From Timema cristinae (lineage: Eukaryota; Arthropoda; Insecta; Phasmatodea; Timematidae): a DNA stretch of 64,000 nt. Under the pieces are notes generated by a model. The model was not told where the DNA came from, made no database searches, and was given only the letters and a program-made list of their open reading frames with translations. The translations under genes and the position numbers were made by a program. Location of the stretch: contig JBCFYV010000852.1 in the NCBI GenBank assembly GCA_039000515.1, positions 41,672 to 105,671 on the forward strand, written 5' to 3'. Positions 12,822 to 24,700 of this stretch are shown piece after piece. Position 1 is the first letter of the stretch, and the number at the start of each line of letters is the position of its first letter.

Positions 12822-13015
12822 GCTTAGTCAGTGGCGTGTCTGCTTACTGAGCTAAATGTCCCAGGTTCGATTACCGGCATGGTGAGTGGCATATGAGTGT
12901 ATTCTTTCACAGTTATAAATTAATGGCTGGGGGCTGGATGTTGTGCCTGACCTAGTCTTAAATTAGATCTTAAAGCATCTGAAGCTACGATAGGCCTAGC
13001 AAGCTGGTAATGGAA
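12822..13015 (+). mobile_element. SINE-B copy, plus strand
   Basis: The tRNA-like head has an A-box region TTAGTCAGTGGCGTGTCTGC (about 12,824-12,843) and a B box GGTTCGATTACC (about 12,864-12,875). A body follows with CTTTCACAG, ATAAATTAA, TGTTGTG, CCTAGTCTTAA and TTAGAT. The same body recurs on the minus strand at 63,720-63,910, which shows this is a real dispersed family. It sits head-to-head with the truncated SINE-A. Confidence 0.75.
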
Positions 13016-15109
13016 CATTTGTGGTTTGGATTTTAAAAAAACTGGCCCAGGCCACAGGCTAGAAACAGTAATGGATATAAAAAACAATAGATGCGGCTAA
13101 AACCGTAATACGAGTATTATAGCTTAGCTTTTTATTCCTATTCTAATTCTAATTTTCTTTCCCTAATAATCTAAAAAGTTTTTGAATATTGGTCATGATC
13201 ATGGTTTCATTTGACTAGAACATTTTAAATGAAGAAAAGTGGTTTTGTCCAATTATGACTATAGGCCTACGCATTACAAATATTCAAGAACTGCTGAATA
13301 TACTATGTGTAGAAAATTAAACTAAACTTATCTATAGAGGTAATATCCCATTTATTTTGGCCAAAAAATATGTTTCGTCATAAAAAATAAGCGCCCTCCC
13401 TTTCCCCCTCATAAACATAACCGTGATGTTTAGCACAATAACTTATCAAATCATAGTTCTTTATTTAATAATGCTTATCTAAATATTTGTGTTTGCGTTC
13501 AGACATTTGGAAACCTCGGTCTTCCAAAGGGAATTGAGCGTATCAACAAAATATTGTTACTGATCAGAGGTGAGTATTAACTTAGTGGATGTGTCAGAGG
13601 TATTTGGTGTGCAAGTTCTGAATAACCTGGTTAAATCCTCTTCAGATTTACACTGGCACAGACACACCAACCAGTACCTCCCACATTGATACGTCACTGT
13701 AGATATTGTGAGTCTCAACTTAATAAATAACACAAATTTATGCCATTCTTGGATTCAAACCAGGTAATCTGATCTTTGATTTGTATAGGAAGCCCTTTTT
13801 ATACCATCAACATTGATTAAAAATCACTCAAATTTGAAATTCTATAAATGTCTTATTTGATTCATTAGTTAAAAAAATGCATCTTAAAATGTATTAAAAG
13901 CATTCCATAATACTTCCTTTTGTATTGCTGGAGAGTTTCTCTTTACGTTACACTGGTCAGCAAACATTCTGTTCCAGGACAACTCAGGGGTAGCCTTAAT
14001 GTATTAATTTTCTCTTTGATTTGAAAACTGGTCTCGAATTTTTCTTTCGCCCATAGTTTTACAGATACATCGTTTTTAAAATTGGATATTGCGTACAAAA
14101 CCCTATCCTTAGGGAAGTGATAAGAGTAGCTAGCAATTGTAGTTAAGTGAAAAACCCTTCAAGCTTCAATTATTTTCAAACCCTCCAAACCTTTATTTTC
14201 AAACCTTTCTATTTTCAACCCCAACCTTTTAAGGCAATACTAATGAGCCGCGACCACAGAGAAGGAAAGGACAGAGCCACAGCCGCAAGTGTTGCAATCC
14301 TTTTCGAGGTTTTACTCCTTCAACATTGGGACCCCCAGTGACTACAGCACAATCATGTGAGCATTTGTTAAACGACTCACTTTAAACTGAAATGTACTAG
14401 AAGGCAGATACAAAATATGAGTTCCTCGAGTTAACGTGTCGGCTGGCGGTCATCGAGCAAGCTTCGGGTAGCGCCCTCCCCCGTCTCTACCCCCCACCCC
14501 ACCCACCAACAACCATAAGTAACACAATCCTGCGACACAAATAAGTTTACTCTTACTGTTCATTACAAAGAAAACTTGAAACACAATGGAACTTTTTTTT
14601 TTTAACTAAGGGACTGGAAGTCAACTGTAATTATGTGTAAGGAGCACTGAGGAGAATTGCAGAAGTCTAGAAATACCAATTTATTTAAGAAGTAGTTGGA
14701 TATTTTTAAATATTGTTTTCACCAAAATGTGGGTGAAAGTTCTGCCCAGTTAAATAGTTTAAATTTTAGTTATAAAGTGCTTTTAAATGTGTGATACCTT
14801 ATATATAACCGTACAAAACAATCCCACAAATTATGACACTGTCAAAACATGACTATTTGATAGAGGAAGGTTATATACCATACCACGTAGCCACTAATGC
14901 AGGTCTATAATAGCTATTTGATGCCATGTATTTAAATTCATTAATGTATGCTTGAAATAATTTAAAAACCGGTAATTTCCTGGTGTAAATTTAATTACTT
15001 GAGTGTGGGAATTTTAAGTTAAAACAAAAATATAGGATAGTTTTAAATAGTTCTAAGGGTTTATGTTATTTAAAATTACGTAGTAAGCACTAAAGTTAAA
15101 CTATTGTAT
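13016..15109. other. AT-rich intergenic DNA, no gene seen
   Basis: Low-GC sequence with many stops in all frames. A small C-rich direct repeat, TTTTCAAACC, occurs several times at 14,170-14,230. A C-rich patch lies at 14,470-14,510. Frames of up to 64 codons show no motif. Confidence 0.6.
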
Positions 15110-15325
15110 TTTGTGTGAGTACATGGATGCAGGCCGGATAGTAGCTATGTCTCGCGGGCCGTTTGTTTGTTAATCCTGCCTTATCATTCGACCTTGGAAG
15201 GGGGTTCTGTCTGTTATAAAAGTTACTTCTTTGTCCGTGGCCACGGCACATTTTTCACATGATGAGTCAGAGGTTTGCCTGCTTACTGTCTGAGCTATAG
15301 CAACAGGCCAATTGGTCAGAGCTCG
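15110..15325 (+). mobile_element. possible decayed SINE fragments
   Basis: The text GGCCGGATAGTAGC followed by TCTCGCGGGCC (about 15,133-15,162) resembles the start of the SINE-E-like copy near 41,360. The piece around 15,264-15,310 (GTCAGAGG, TGCCTGCTTACTG, GAGCTATAG, CAACAGG) resembles the tRNA-like head of SINE-B. Both are too decayed to delimit. Confidence 0.35.
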
Positions 15326-15943
15326 TTCTTTAAACAGATAATGCTGTGTATTTATCTGTCACATACTGTTATTTATGTAATGTTGTTTACATTTCATAGT
15401 GCTTAGAACAGCAGGTGGCACAAAGCCTAGAAATTGTGTAATCATCCGGACTATTTTTACTACATTAATAATGGTGAGGTAACATTTAAAAATAACAAAA
15501 GTTGTTTTACTCATTTCATTAAGAAGATGTATAGGTTTTACTTTGATTGCAAAATTGAGCCCCCTCAGTTTTTGTTGTAGCACTTGGGTCAGACTCTTTA
15601 TGGGGTGGTCAAAGGGTTCTCGGCACATTAATTTTGCTTTTCCAATGATTTGGCGGGAACCAAAATATCACTCCACAGATTGTTAATTTTGTCTTAAACA
15701 GATTTCATGCCCATTTCTGAATCAAAACACTCTGTCACACACCTTAATTTTTGGGGTAGCACCGGGTTTGGGTTGGAGCTTAGGGTTCAGAGTCAAACTT
15801 ACACATGTGGCAACCAACCTGACCCTGACGAGACAAAAGGTCCGGAAATCCTGGCAGAGTGGTGGACCTGGACAACTTACGGAGGGCTTAATCTGAAGGG
15901 TCATTAAATCTCTGTCAAGGTCTCTATGTTGAAGTAAATGGGG
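15326..15943. other. intergenic DNA, no gene seen
   Basis: A minus-strand frame of 89 codons (15,628-15,359) and two overlapping frames near 15,707-15,907 lack recognisable motifs. Nothing else seen. Confidence 0.5.
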
Positions 15944-16552
15944 ATAAGTGGTCCCCCCTACTAGCCAAACACTAAGTGGTCCCCCCTACTAGCCAAACAC
16001 TAAGTGGTCCCCCCTACTAGCCAAACACTAAGTGGTCCCCCCTACTAGCCAAACACTAAGTGGTCCCCCCTACTAGCCAAACACTAAGTGGTCCCCCCTA
16101 CTAGCCAAACACTAAGTGGTCCCCCCTATTAGCCAAACACTAAGTGGTCCCCCCTACTAGCCAAACACTAAGTGGTCCCCCCTACTAGCCAAACACTAAG
16201 TGGTCCCCCCTACTAGCCAAACACTAAGTGGTCCCCCCTACTAGCCAAACACTAAGTGGTCCCCCCTACTAGCCAAACACTAAGTGGTCCCCCCTACTAG
16301 CCAAACACTAAGTGGTCCCCCCTACTAGCCAAACACTAAGTGGTCCCCCCTACTAGCCAAACACTAAGTGGTCCCCCCTACTAGCCAAACACTAAGTGGT
16401 CCCCCCTATTAGCCAAACACTAAGTGTTCCCCCCTACTAGCCTAACACTAAGTGGTCCCCCCTACTAGCCAAACACTAAGTGGTCCCCCTACTAGCCAAA
16501 CACTAAGTGGTCCCCCCTACTAGCCAAACACTAAGTGGTCCCCCCTACTAGT
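15944..16552. repeat. Sat28b: 28-bp satellite array
   Basis: About 21.7 tandem copies of the 28-bp unit GTGGTCCCCCC then TACTAGCCAAACACTAA. The array is almost invariant: I see only a few substitutions (ATTAGCC in two copies, AGTGTTCC and AGCCTAA near 16,430-16,445) and one copy short of a C (about 16,484). It is unrelated in sequence to Sat28a despite the same period. The high homogeneity indicates recent amplification or recent conversion. Confidence 0.97.
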
Positions 16553-16984
16553 ACCTTCCGGGAAAGCTGATCAGGCCACCTCCACGAAGTCACCGCTGGG
16601 CAACTTCAGCTGAACACTCTTCGGGGTGATTCCTGAGACTAGGATCCTGACTTCTCCCTATGTGAGAGTCCAGCACTCATGGAAGGAGGTGCCCACTGCT
16701 CCCACTGGCTAAGCTGGCCAAGGCGGAAGGGAGGGGAAACCCATTTGCCCAGCGATGACAAGGATATGGCAGGGACGGTGTGGTTGGTCCATAAATTGCC
16801 CCTGCACACGTAAACTATGTGTCTGGCTACACTCGGACACATCCATGATGGGTTGTAGGATCCTCGCACGAGGTGATCGTTCCCCATATGAGTGGGGGCC
16901 AGATCCTTATATTTAGGATAGATTTCCACCATAAAAAGCCTCTGACTTATATGAAATGTCAGCTTAGTGCTGTGTGGTCTCTCT
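16553..16984. other. unclassified sequence with one 120-codon frame
   Basis: A minus-strand frame of 120 codons spans 17,001-16,639. Its translation has no motif I know. Base composition is more balanced than in the flanks, so it may be part of the neighbouring decayed transposon, but I cannot show this. Confidence 0.35.
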
Positions 16985-18262
16985 AATAACCTAATTTCCA
17001 CTTGCTATGAGACGTGTGAAGAAGTGTTTGGGTCAAAGCCTTCATAAAATGTCATAATGTACAAGAAGAAGATCCTGCAGAGCATGGTGAAGATGATAAA
17101 GATCTTGCTCCAGTTACTTAAGATTTCTGTTCGCCCTATTAACCACATTTACTTAATCCAGGAGATATAAATGACCTTGTCCAAGATTTGAACCTATCTA
17201 AAATGTAATCAGAAATTCAAGACTCCAATTTGGAAGGTTGGGATCGCCTCTACTAAGAAATAAAAGTATGTGTTTTTAGAGAAATGCAAAGTGATCTTAC
17301 AGATTTCTTTTTCCTTGAAGATGGACCTGTTTTTGCAAATATGTTTGTTCTGTTTGGAATCAATTGTTTACGAGCACAAAATAGAGGAGTTGTGTTTATT
17401 TACCATTCTTTTAAAGTTAGCTTGAATGTTGTGCTTCTCTGCTATGAAAATAAGTTTACATCATTGCCACTAGCTCGTGCTGCAGATATAAAATATTTGT
17501 GAGCATGAATCTTCTACTATAAGAAATCAAGTATGAGGGATACAAATGGAATATCTGTAGTGCCACAAAAATCTTCTTTTTTCCTTGTAAAACGACTTAA
17601 TTTCACAAAGTGCTGCTCTTTACTTTGTGAGTGGGACAGCAGAGACCAAAGAAATTATTACACCCAGAGGAAGTGGCTAAAACAAACCCCAGGAAATAAT
17701 AATGTTGTCCATACACTATTTGTTGATCCGGAGAAAGTGTATCTACCTCCAATCCATCTAAAGCATGGTCTTATGAAGAACTTTGTCAGAGCAATAGATG
17801 GAAGCTGATTTGGATTTACATATTTAAGAAAAAATTTCCAAGGGTCAGTGATGCAAATATCAAAGAGGGAATGGTTGTAGGATCTCAAATAAGAGAACTA
17901 GTTCAAGATGAGAACTTCGATGGTTAGTTGAAACAAGCTGAAAAAAATTGCATGGGAATCTTTCTAGAGTATTTTTCCGAAATTCTTAGGGAAACATAAG
18001 GGAGAATCTACAAATAAAAAGTTGGTTTTCTCTTAAAATTTACAAGAAAATGGGATCTAACATGCCTTTGAAAATATACTTATTATATCCACACCTAGAT
18101 TTATTCCAAAAAATTGAATCAGTCAGTGACCAATACAGCAAATGTTTCCACCAAGATATTTCTAGCATGAAAAAGAGTATCAGTGCAAGTGTAGTTCAAG
18201 TGTGCTTGCTGACTATTGTTGGACCCTTAAGATGGATGTTCCTGAGTCAAATACAGTAGAAA
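16985..18262 (+). pseudogene. decayed transposon-associated ORF (arthropod repeat family)
   Basis: Pieces of one protein can be followed through several plus-strand frames. They are DLVQDLNLSK (about 17,174-17,206), a 72-codon piece at 17,284-17,502, CEWDSRDQRNYY (about 17,627-17,662) and DPEKVYLPPIHLKHGLMKNF (about 17,725-17,784). After these come YLRKNFQ, then MPLKIYLLYPHLDLF (about 18,062-18,106), and finally FHQDISSM (about 18,147-18,170). From memory, this order of motifs (LPPLHIKLGLMKNF, then SLKIHFLDSHLDFF, then FHQDI) belongs to an uncharacterised repetitive ORF that is abundant in hemipteran and crustacean genomes and probably transposon-borne. At least four frameshifts or stops (for example TGA at 17,806-17,808) make this copy non-functional. 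Its biochemical role is unknown. No terminal repeats were found. Confidence 0.7.
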
Positions 18263-18997
18263 AACATACACCTATATATTTTAGGTGAAATAGCCCTTTA
18301 CTGTTGATGTGTTGTAGATAAATGTAATGTTACTAGCCAGACTAAGAATTTAAATATTTATTATAGTAGTTTTATTTCAGACATTGTGGCTACATGAATT
18401 TACAGTTTTCAAATAAAAGATCTTCCTATGAAAATCAGACTGTAGATCTAAGGTAGTTCAAAATGAAGTAATCATTATTTTATTGTTCTACTCTATTTAT
18501 AGTTCTGAAAGCTTAGATGGTTTATCAAAATTAAGAATATAAGTAAACACATGCAAACAAATATTTGTATCCGTTGAATTGTTGACAAGGTAGTCTAAAA
18601 AGATGTGATTATTTTTATTGATTTTTAAACAGAGTCCTAGTACCAGTTCTGGTTGTATTAATAACTCAACTACGCTAATGCGATAGGAAGGTACAATTTC
18701 AGAGAAAATGTTCCTGCATTTGCGCGGAGAGAAAGGTTAAGGCCATTTATAAAGATAAAGATAACACCCTCAGTATACCCAGTACAGCCAGTTAAACATG
18801 AAAGCGACCACCAATGAGGGTAGTATTATAATATTTGTATTTTCATCAGTGTGACATAGATGTAACCAATAGGAGTGAAAGTCTTCAAAGACCATTCTTT
18901 TCACCAGTAACGTAAGAAATAACACAGTGGACTTGTCATTGTTCTATTTGAAGTTTCCAAATATGTACTTTTAATGTACAGTGTATCCTACAACCCA
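18263..18997. other. AT-rich spacer, no gene seen
   Basis: AT-rich DNA between the pseudogene and Sat43a with no frame above 60 codons. Nothing recognised. Confidence 0.6.
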
Positions 18998-20815
18998 TCC
19001 AGCCACAAATAGAGTATCTTGGAGTGTGAAGTAGGAATAGTACGGCCACAAATAGAGTAGCTTGGAGTGTGAAGTAGGAATAGTACGGCCACAAATAGAG
19101 TAGATTGGAGTGTGAAGTAGGAATAGTACGGCCACAAATAGAGTAGATTGGAGTGTGAAGTAGGAATAGTACGGCTACTAATAGAGTAGCTTGGAGTGTG
19201 AAGTAGGAATAGTACGGTCACAAATAGAGTAGATTGGAGTGTGAAGTAGGAATAGTACGGCCACAAATAGAGTAGCTTGGAGTGTGAAGTAGGAATAGTA
19301 CGGCCACAAATAGAGTAGATTGGAGTGTGAAGTAGGAATAGTACGGCCACAAATAGAGTAGCTTGGAGTGTGAAGTAGGAATAGTACGGTCACAAATAGA
19401 GTAGATTGGAGTGTGAAGTAGGAATAGTACGGCCACAAATAGAGTAGCTTGGAGTGTGAAGTAGGAATAGTACGGCCACAAATAGAGTAGCTTGGAGTGT
19501 GAAGTAGGAATAGTACGGTCACTAATAGAGTAGATTGGAGTGTGAAGTAGGAATAGTACGGCCACAAATAGAGTAGATTGGAGTGTGAAGTAGGAATAGT
19601 ACGGCCACAAATAGAGTAGCTTGGAGTGTGAAGTAGGAATAGGACGGCTACTAATAGAGTAGCTTGGAGTGTGAAGTAGGAATAGTACGGATACTAATAG
19701 AGTAGCTTGGAGTGTGAAGTAGGAATAGTACGGTCACAAATAGAGTAGATTGGAGTGTGAAGTAGGAATAGTACGGCCACAAATAGAGTAGCTTGGAGTG
19801 TGAAGTAGGAATAGTACGGCTACTAATAGAGTAGCTTGGAGTTTGAAGTAGGAATAGTACGGTCACTAATAGAGTAGATTGGAGTGTGAAGTAGGAATAG
19901 TACGGCCACAAATAGAGTAGCTTGGAGTGTGAAGTAGGAATAGTACGGCTACTAATAGAGTAGCTTGGAGTGTGAAGTAGGAATAGTACGGTCACAAATA
20001 GAGTAGATTGGAGTGTGAAGTAGGAATAGTACGGCCACAAATAGAGTAGATTGGAGTGTGAAGTAGGAATAGTACGGCCACAAATAGAGTAGCTTGGAGT
20101 GTGAAGTAGGAATAGGACGGCTACTAATAGAGTAGCTTGGAGTGTGAAGTAGGAATAGTACGGCTACTAATAGAGTAGCTTGGAGTGTGAAGTAGGAATA
20201 GTACGGCCACAAATAGAGTAGATTGGAGTGTGAAGTAGGAATAGTACGGCCACAAATAGAGTAGCTTGGAGTGTGAAGTAGGAATAGTACGGTCACAAAT
20301 AGAGTAGATTGGAGTGTGAAGTAGGAATAGTACGGCCACAAATAGAGTAGATTGGAGTGTGAAGTAGGAATAGTACGGCCACAAATAGAGTAGCTTGGAG
20401 TGTGAAGTAGGAATAGTACGGCTACTAATAGAGTAGCTTGGAGTGTGAAGTAGGAATAGTACGGCCACAAATAGAGTAGCTTGGAGTGTGAAGTAGGAAT
20501 AGTACGGCCACAAATAGAGTAGCTTGGAGTGTGAAGTAGGAATAGTACGGCTACTAATAGAGTAGCTTGGAGTGTGAAGTAGGAATAGTACGGCCACAAA
20601 TAGAGTAGATTGGAGTGTGAAGTAGGAATAGTACGGCCACAAATAGAGTAGCTTGGAGTGTGAAGTAGGAATAGTCGGGTACTAATAGAGTACTTTGGGG
20701 TGTGAAGTAGGAATAGTACGGCCCCAAAAGAAGATTGGAGTTGAAGTAGGAATAGTTCGGCCACAAATGAGTAGTTTTGGGGTGTGAAGTAGGGAAAAGT
20801 ACGGCCCCAAATGCA
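18998..20815. repeat. Sat43a: 43-bp satellite array
   Basis: About 42 tandem copies of a 43-bp unit: GGCCACAAATAGAGTAG, CTTGGAGTGTGAAGTAGG, AATAGTAC. Variants sit at two linked places: GGCCAC, GGTCAC or GGCTACT near the start, and AGCTT or AGATT mid-unit. Copies starting GGTCAC carry AGATT and copies starting GGCTACT carry AGCTT. The last few copies (20,680-20,815) are degenerate. As 43 mod 3 is 1 and the minus strand lacks stops, overlapping minus-strand frames of 120-270 codons arise (period peptide SYSICGRTIPTSHSK, YYSYFTLQ). These I regard as spurious. Confidence 0.97.
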
Positions 20816-21354
20816 ATTGGAAACAGATAAACAATATGGAAACCCCGCAATAACCCTACAAGGTTGGATTTGAAGATTAAAGAAGGGGGGGTAAGGGGTG
20901 TGAAGATTGATTTAAAAATAAAGTCCCATATTTTCCCTGGAAAGACAGCGGGGGAACCAATAAGTAAAAAAACCCCAGGTACACCCACCCGGGTTGATAT
21001 AATCTCCCGTCGCTCAAATACTCCATGAGTGCGCCTAGCTATAAATCCCTGATATGTGTAATGTTACTCATTTACCAAAATCGTAATATTTAGAATAGTT
21101 GGGGCATTGAACGTCAGAATGTGTAAATTAAAAATGAAAATATCCCAAACTAATGTCCGAGTTCTTGAAATATCAAATTTTGACTATTCAAAATGTATCC
21201 CCCTTCTATTTTGATGGGATAAACCCATAAAAAATGTTATAAGATAAAATAGCAATTAAAGTAATCCATTATCCCACTTTTGTAAAATTAGCATCTTTTA
21301 AAAGAAAACATATAATTATCATAATTTTCTATAAACCATCTCAGCCATCTCCTA
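20816..21354. other. spacer, no gene seen
   Basis: Homopolymer-rich at 20,860-20,990 and then AT-rich. The 144-codon minus-strand frame reaching into Sat43a is a repeat by-product. Nothing recognised. Confidence 0.5.
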
Positions 21355-21627
21355 AAAAGTATCCGGGGGGCAACACTGCTCATGTTACATTCACTAAAAT
21401 AGTCCGGTTTCAAAACGCCCATTTTACATCTATAAAATAGTCGGGGGTTTAAACACTGCTATTTAATCCCCACTAAAAACATCTGGGGTTCAAAAAACTG
21501 CTCATGTTACATCTCACTAAAAAAGTCGGGGTTCAAACATGCTCATGTTACATCTCACTAAAAGTAGTCCGGGGGGCATACACCCATGACATCCACAAAA
21601 GTAGTCCCGGGGTTCATACACTGCTCA
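21355..21627. repeat. Sat43b: ~43-bp repeat cut by the scaffold gap
   Basis: About six imperfect copies of a unit of roughly 43 bp: CTGCTCATGTTACATCTCAC, TAAAATAGTCC, GGGGTTCAAACA. Copies vary in length. The array runs directly into the N run, so its true length is unknown. Not related to Sat43a. Confidence 0.85.
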
Positions 21628-21727
21628 NNNNNNNNNNNNNNNNNNNNNNNNNNNNNNNNNNNNNNNNNNNNNNNNNNNNNNNNNNNNNNNNNNNNNNNNN
21701 NNNNNNNNNNNNNNNNNNNNNNNNNNN
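21628..21727. other. scaffold gap of 100 N
   Basis: Exactly 100 N, the conventional placeholder for a gap of unknown size. It is bounded on both sides by tandem repeats (Sat43b left, Sat46 right). A reading frame that spans it is meaningless. Confidence 0.99.
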
Positions 21728-24700
21728 GGTAGACTGGATAAAACTTCTCAAGATAGAAAAGGTTTTTTTTTGAGGGAGACTGGATATACTATCTCAAGAT
21801 AGAGATAGGTTGTATTGAGGTGATTTGGGTATAACTATCTCAAGATAGAGATAGAGTTGTATTGAGGTAGACTGGATATAACTATCTCAAGATAGAGATA
21901 GGTTTGTATTGAGGTAGACTGGATATAACTATCTCAAGAATAGAGATAGGTTGTATTGAGGTAGACTGGATATAACTATTCAAGATAGAGATAGGTTGTA
22001 TTGAAGTGTATTGGATATAACTATCTCAAGATAGAGATAGGTTGTATTGAGGTAGACTGGATATAACTAGCTCAAGATAGTGATAGGTTGTATTGAGGTG
22101 TATTGGATATAACTATCTCAAGATAGAGATAGGTTGTATTGAGGTAGACTGGATATAACTATCTCAAGAGAGAGATAGTTGTATTGAGGTAGACTGGATA
22201 TAACTATCTCAAGATAGAGATAGGTTGTATTGAGGTAGACTGGATATAACTTGCTCAAGATAGAGATAGGTTGTATTGAGGTAGACTGGATATAACTATC
22301 TCAAGATAGAGATAGGTTGTATTGAGGTTGTATTGGATATAACTACCTCAAGATAGAGATAAGTTGTATTGAGGTAGACTGGATATAACTAGCTCAAGAT
22401 AGAGATAGGTTGTATTGAGGTAGACTGGATATAACTAGCTCAAGATAGAGATAGGTTGTATTGAGGTAGACGGATATAACTATCTCAAGATAGAGATAGG
22501 TTGTATTGAGGTAGACTGGATATAACTATCTCAAGATAGAGATAGGTTGTATTGAGGTGTATTGGATATAACTTTCTCAAAAGAATGGTTGTATTGAGGT
22601 AGATGGTATAACTATCTCAAGAAGAGATAGGGTTTTATTGAGGTAGACTGGTATAACTTCTCAAGATAGAGATAGGTTGTATTGAGGGGATTTGGGTATA
22701 ACTTCTCAAGATAGGAAAAGGTTGTATTGAGGTAGATGGGTATAACATCTCAAGATAGAGATAGGTTGTATTAGGGATGGATATAACTACTCAAGATAGA
22801 GTAGGGTTTATTGGGTAGATGGATAAACACTCAAGATAGAAATAGGTTTATTGAGGTAGACTGGATATAACTCTCAAAATAGAGATAGGTTGTTTGAGTA
22901 GACTGGAATAACTATCTCAAATAGAGAAGGTTTATTGGGTAGATGGATATAACTATTCAAGATAGAGATAGGGTTTATTGAGGTGATGGATATAACTATC
23001 TCAAGATAGAGATAGGTTGTATTGGGGTAGACTGGATATAAATATCTCAAGATAGAGATAGGTTGTATTGAGGTAGACTGGATAAAAACTATCTCAAGAT
23101 AGAGATAGGTTGTATTGAGGTGTATTGGATATAACTATCTCAAGATAGAGATAGGTTGTATTGAGGTAGACTGGATATAACTATCTCAAGATAGAGATAG
23201 GTTGTATTGAAGTGTATTGGATATAACTATCTCAAGATATAAAATGGGTTGTATTGAGGTAGACTGGATATAACTATCTAAAGATAGAGATAGGTTGTAT
23301 TGAGGTGGTATTGGATAAAACTATCTCAAGATAGAGATAGGTTGTATTGGAGGTAGACTGGATATAACTATCTCAAGATAGAGATAGGTTGTATTGAGGT
23401 AGACTGGTTTATAACTATCTCAAGATAGAGATAGGTTGTATTAAAGTGTATTGGATATAACTATCTCAAGATAGAGATAGGTTGTATTGAGGTAGACTGG
23501 ATATAACTATCTAAAGATAGAGATAGGTTGTATTGAGGTGTATTGGAATAACTATTCAAGATAGAGATAGGTTGTATGAGGTAGACTGGATATAACTTTT
23601 CAAGATAGAGATAGGTTGTATTGAGGTGTATTGGATTAACTATCTCAAGATAGAGATAGGTTGTTTTGAGGTAGACTGGATATAACTATCTCAAGATAGA
23701 GATAGGTTGTATTGAGGTAGACTGGATATAACTATCTCAAGATAGAGATAGGTTGTATTGAGCTGTATTGGATATAACTATCTCAAGATAGAGATAGGTT
23801 GTATTGAGGTAGACTGGATATAACTATCTCAAGATAGAGATAGGTTGTATTGAGGTGTATTGGATAAAAACTATCTCAAGATAAAGATAAGTTGTATAGA
23901 GGTAGACTGGATAAAACTATCTAAAGATAGAGATAGGTTGTATTGAGGTAGACGGATATAACTATCTCAAGATAGAGATAGGTTGTATTGAGGTAGACGG
24001 GTTTATAACTATCTCAAGATAGGATAGGTTGTATTGAGGTGTATTGGATATAACTATCTCAAGATAGAGATAGGTTGTATTGAGGTAGACTGGATATAAC
24101 TATCTCAAGATAGAGTAGGTTGTATTGAGGTGTATTGGATATAACTATCTAAAGATAGAGATAAGTTGTATTGAGGTAGACTGGATATAACTATCTCAAG
24201 ATAGAGATAGGTTGTATTGAGGTAGACTGGATATAACTATCTCAAGATAGAGATAGGTTGTATTGAGGTAGACTGGATATAACTATCTCAAGATAGAGAT
24301 GGGTTTTGTATTGAGGTGTATTGGATATAACTATCTCAAGATAGAGATAGGTTGTATTGAGGTAGACTGGATATAACTATCTCAAGATAGAGATAGGTTG
24401 TATTGAGGTGTATTGGATATAACTATCTCAAGATAGAGATAGGTTGTATTGAGGTAGACTGGATATAACTATCTCAAGATAGAGATAGGTTGTATTGAAG
24501 TGTATTGGATTATAACTATCTCAAGATAGAGATAGGTTGTATTGAGGTAGACTGGATATAACTATCTCAAGATAGAGATAGGTTGTTTTGAGGTGTATTG
24601 GATATAACTATCTCAAGATAGAGATAGGTTGTATTGAGGTAGACTGGTATAACTATCTCAAGATAGAGATAGGTTGTATTGAGGTAGACTGGATATAACT

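Noticed and set aside
18988..20988. Minus-strand ORFs of 120-270 codons with SHSKLLYLWPYYSYF-type repeats
   Set aside because: Products of the stop-free 43-bp Sat43a unit read in every frame.
21504..21773. ORF spanning the N run
   Set aside because: A third of its codons are undefined N; meaningless.
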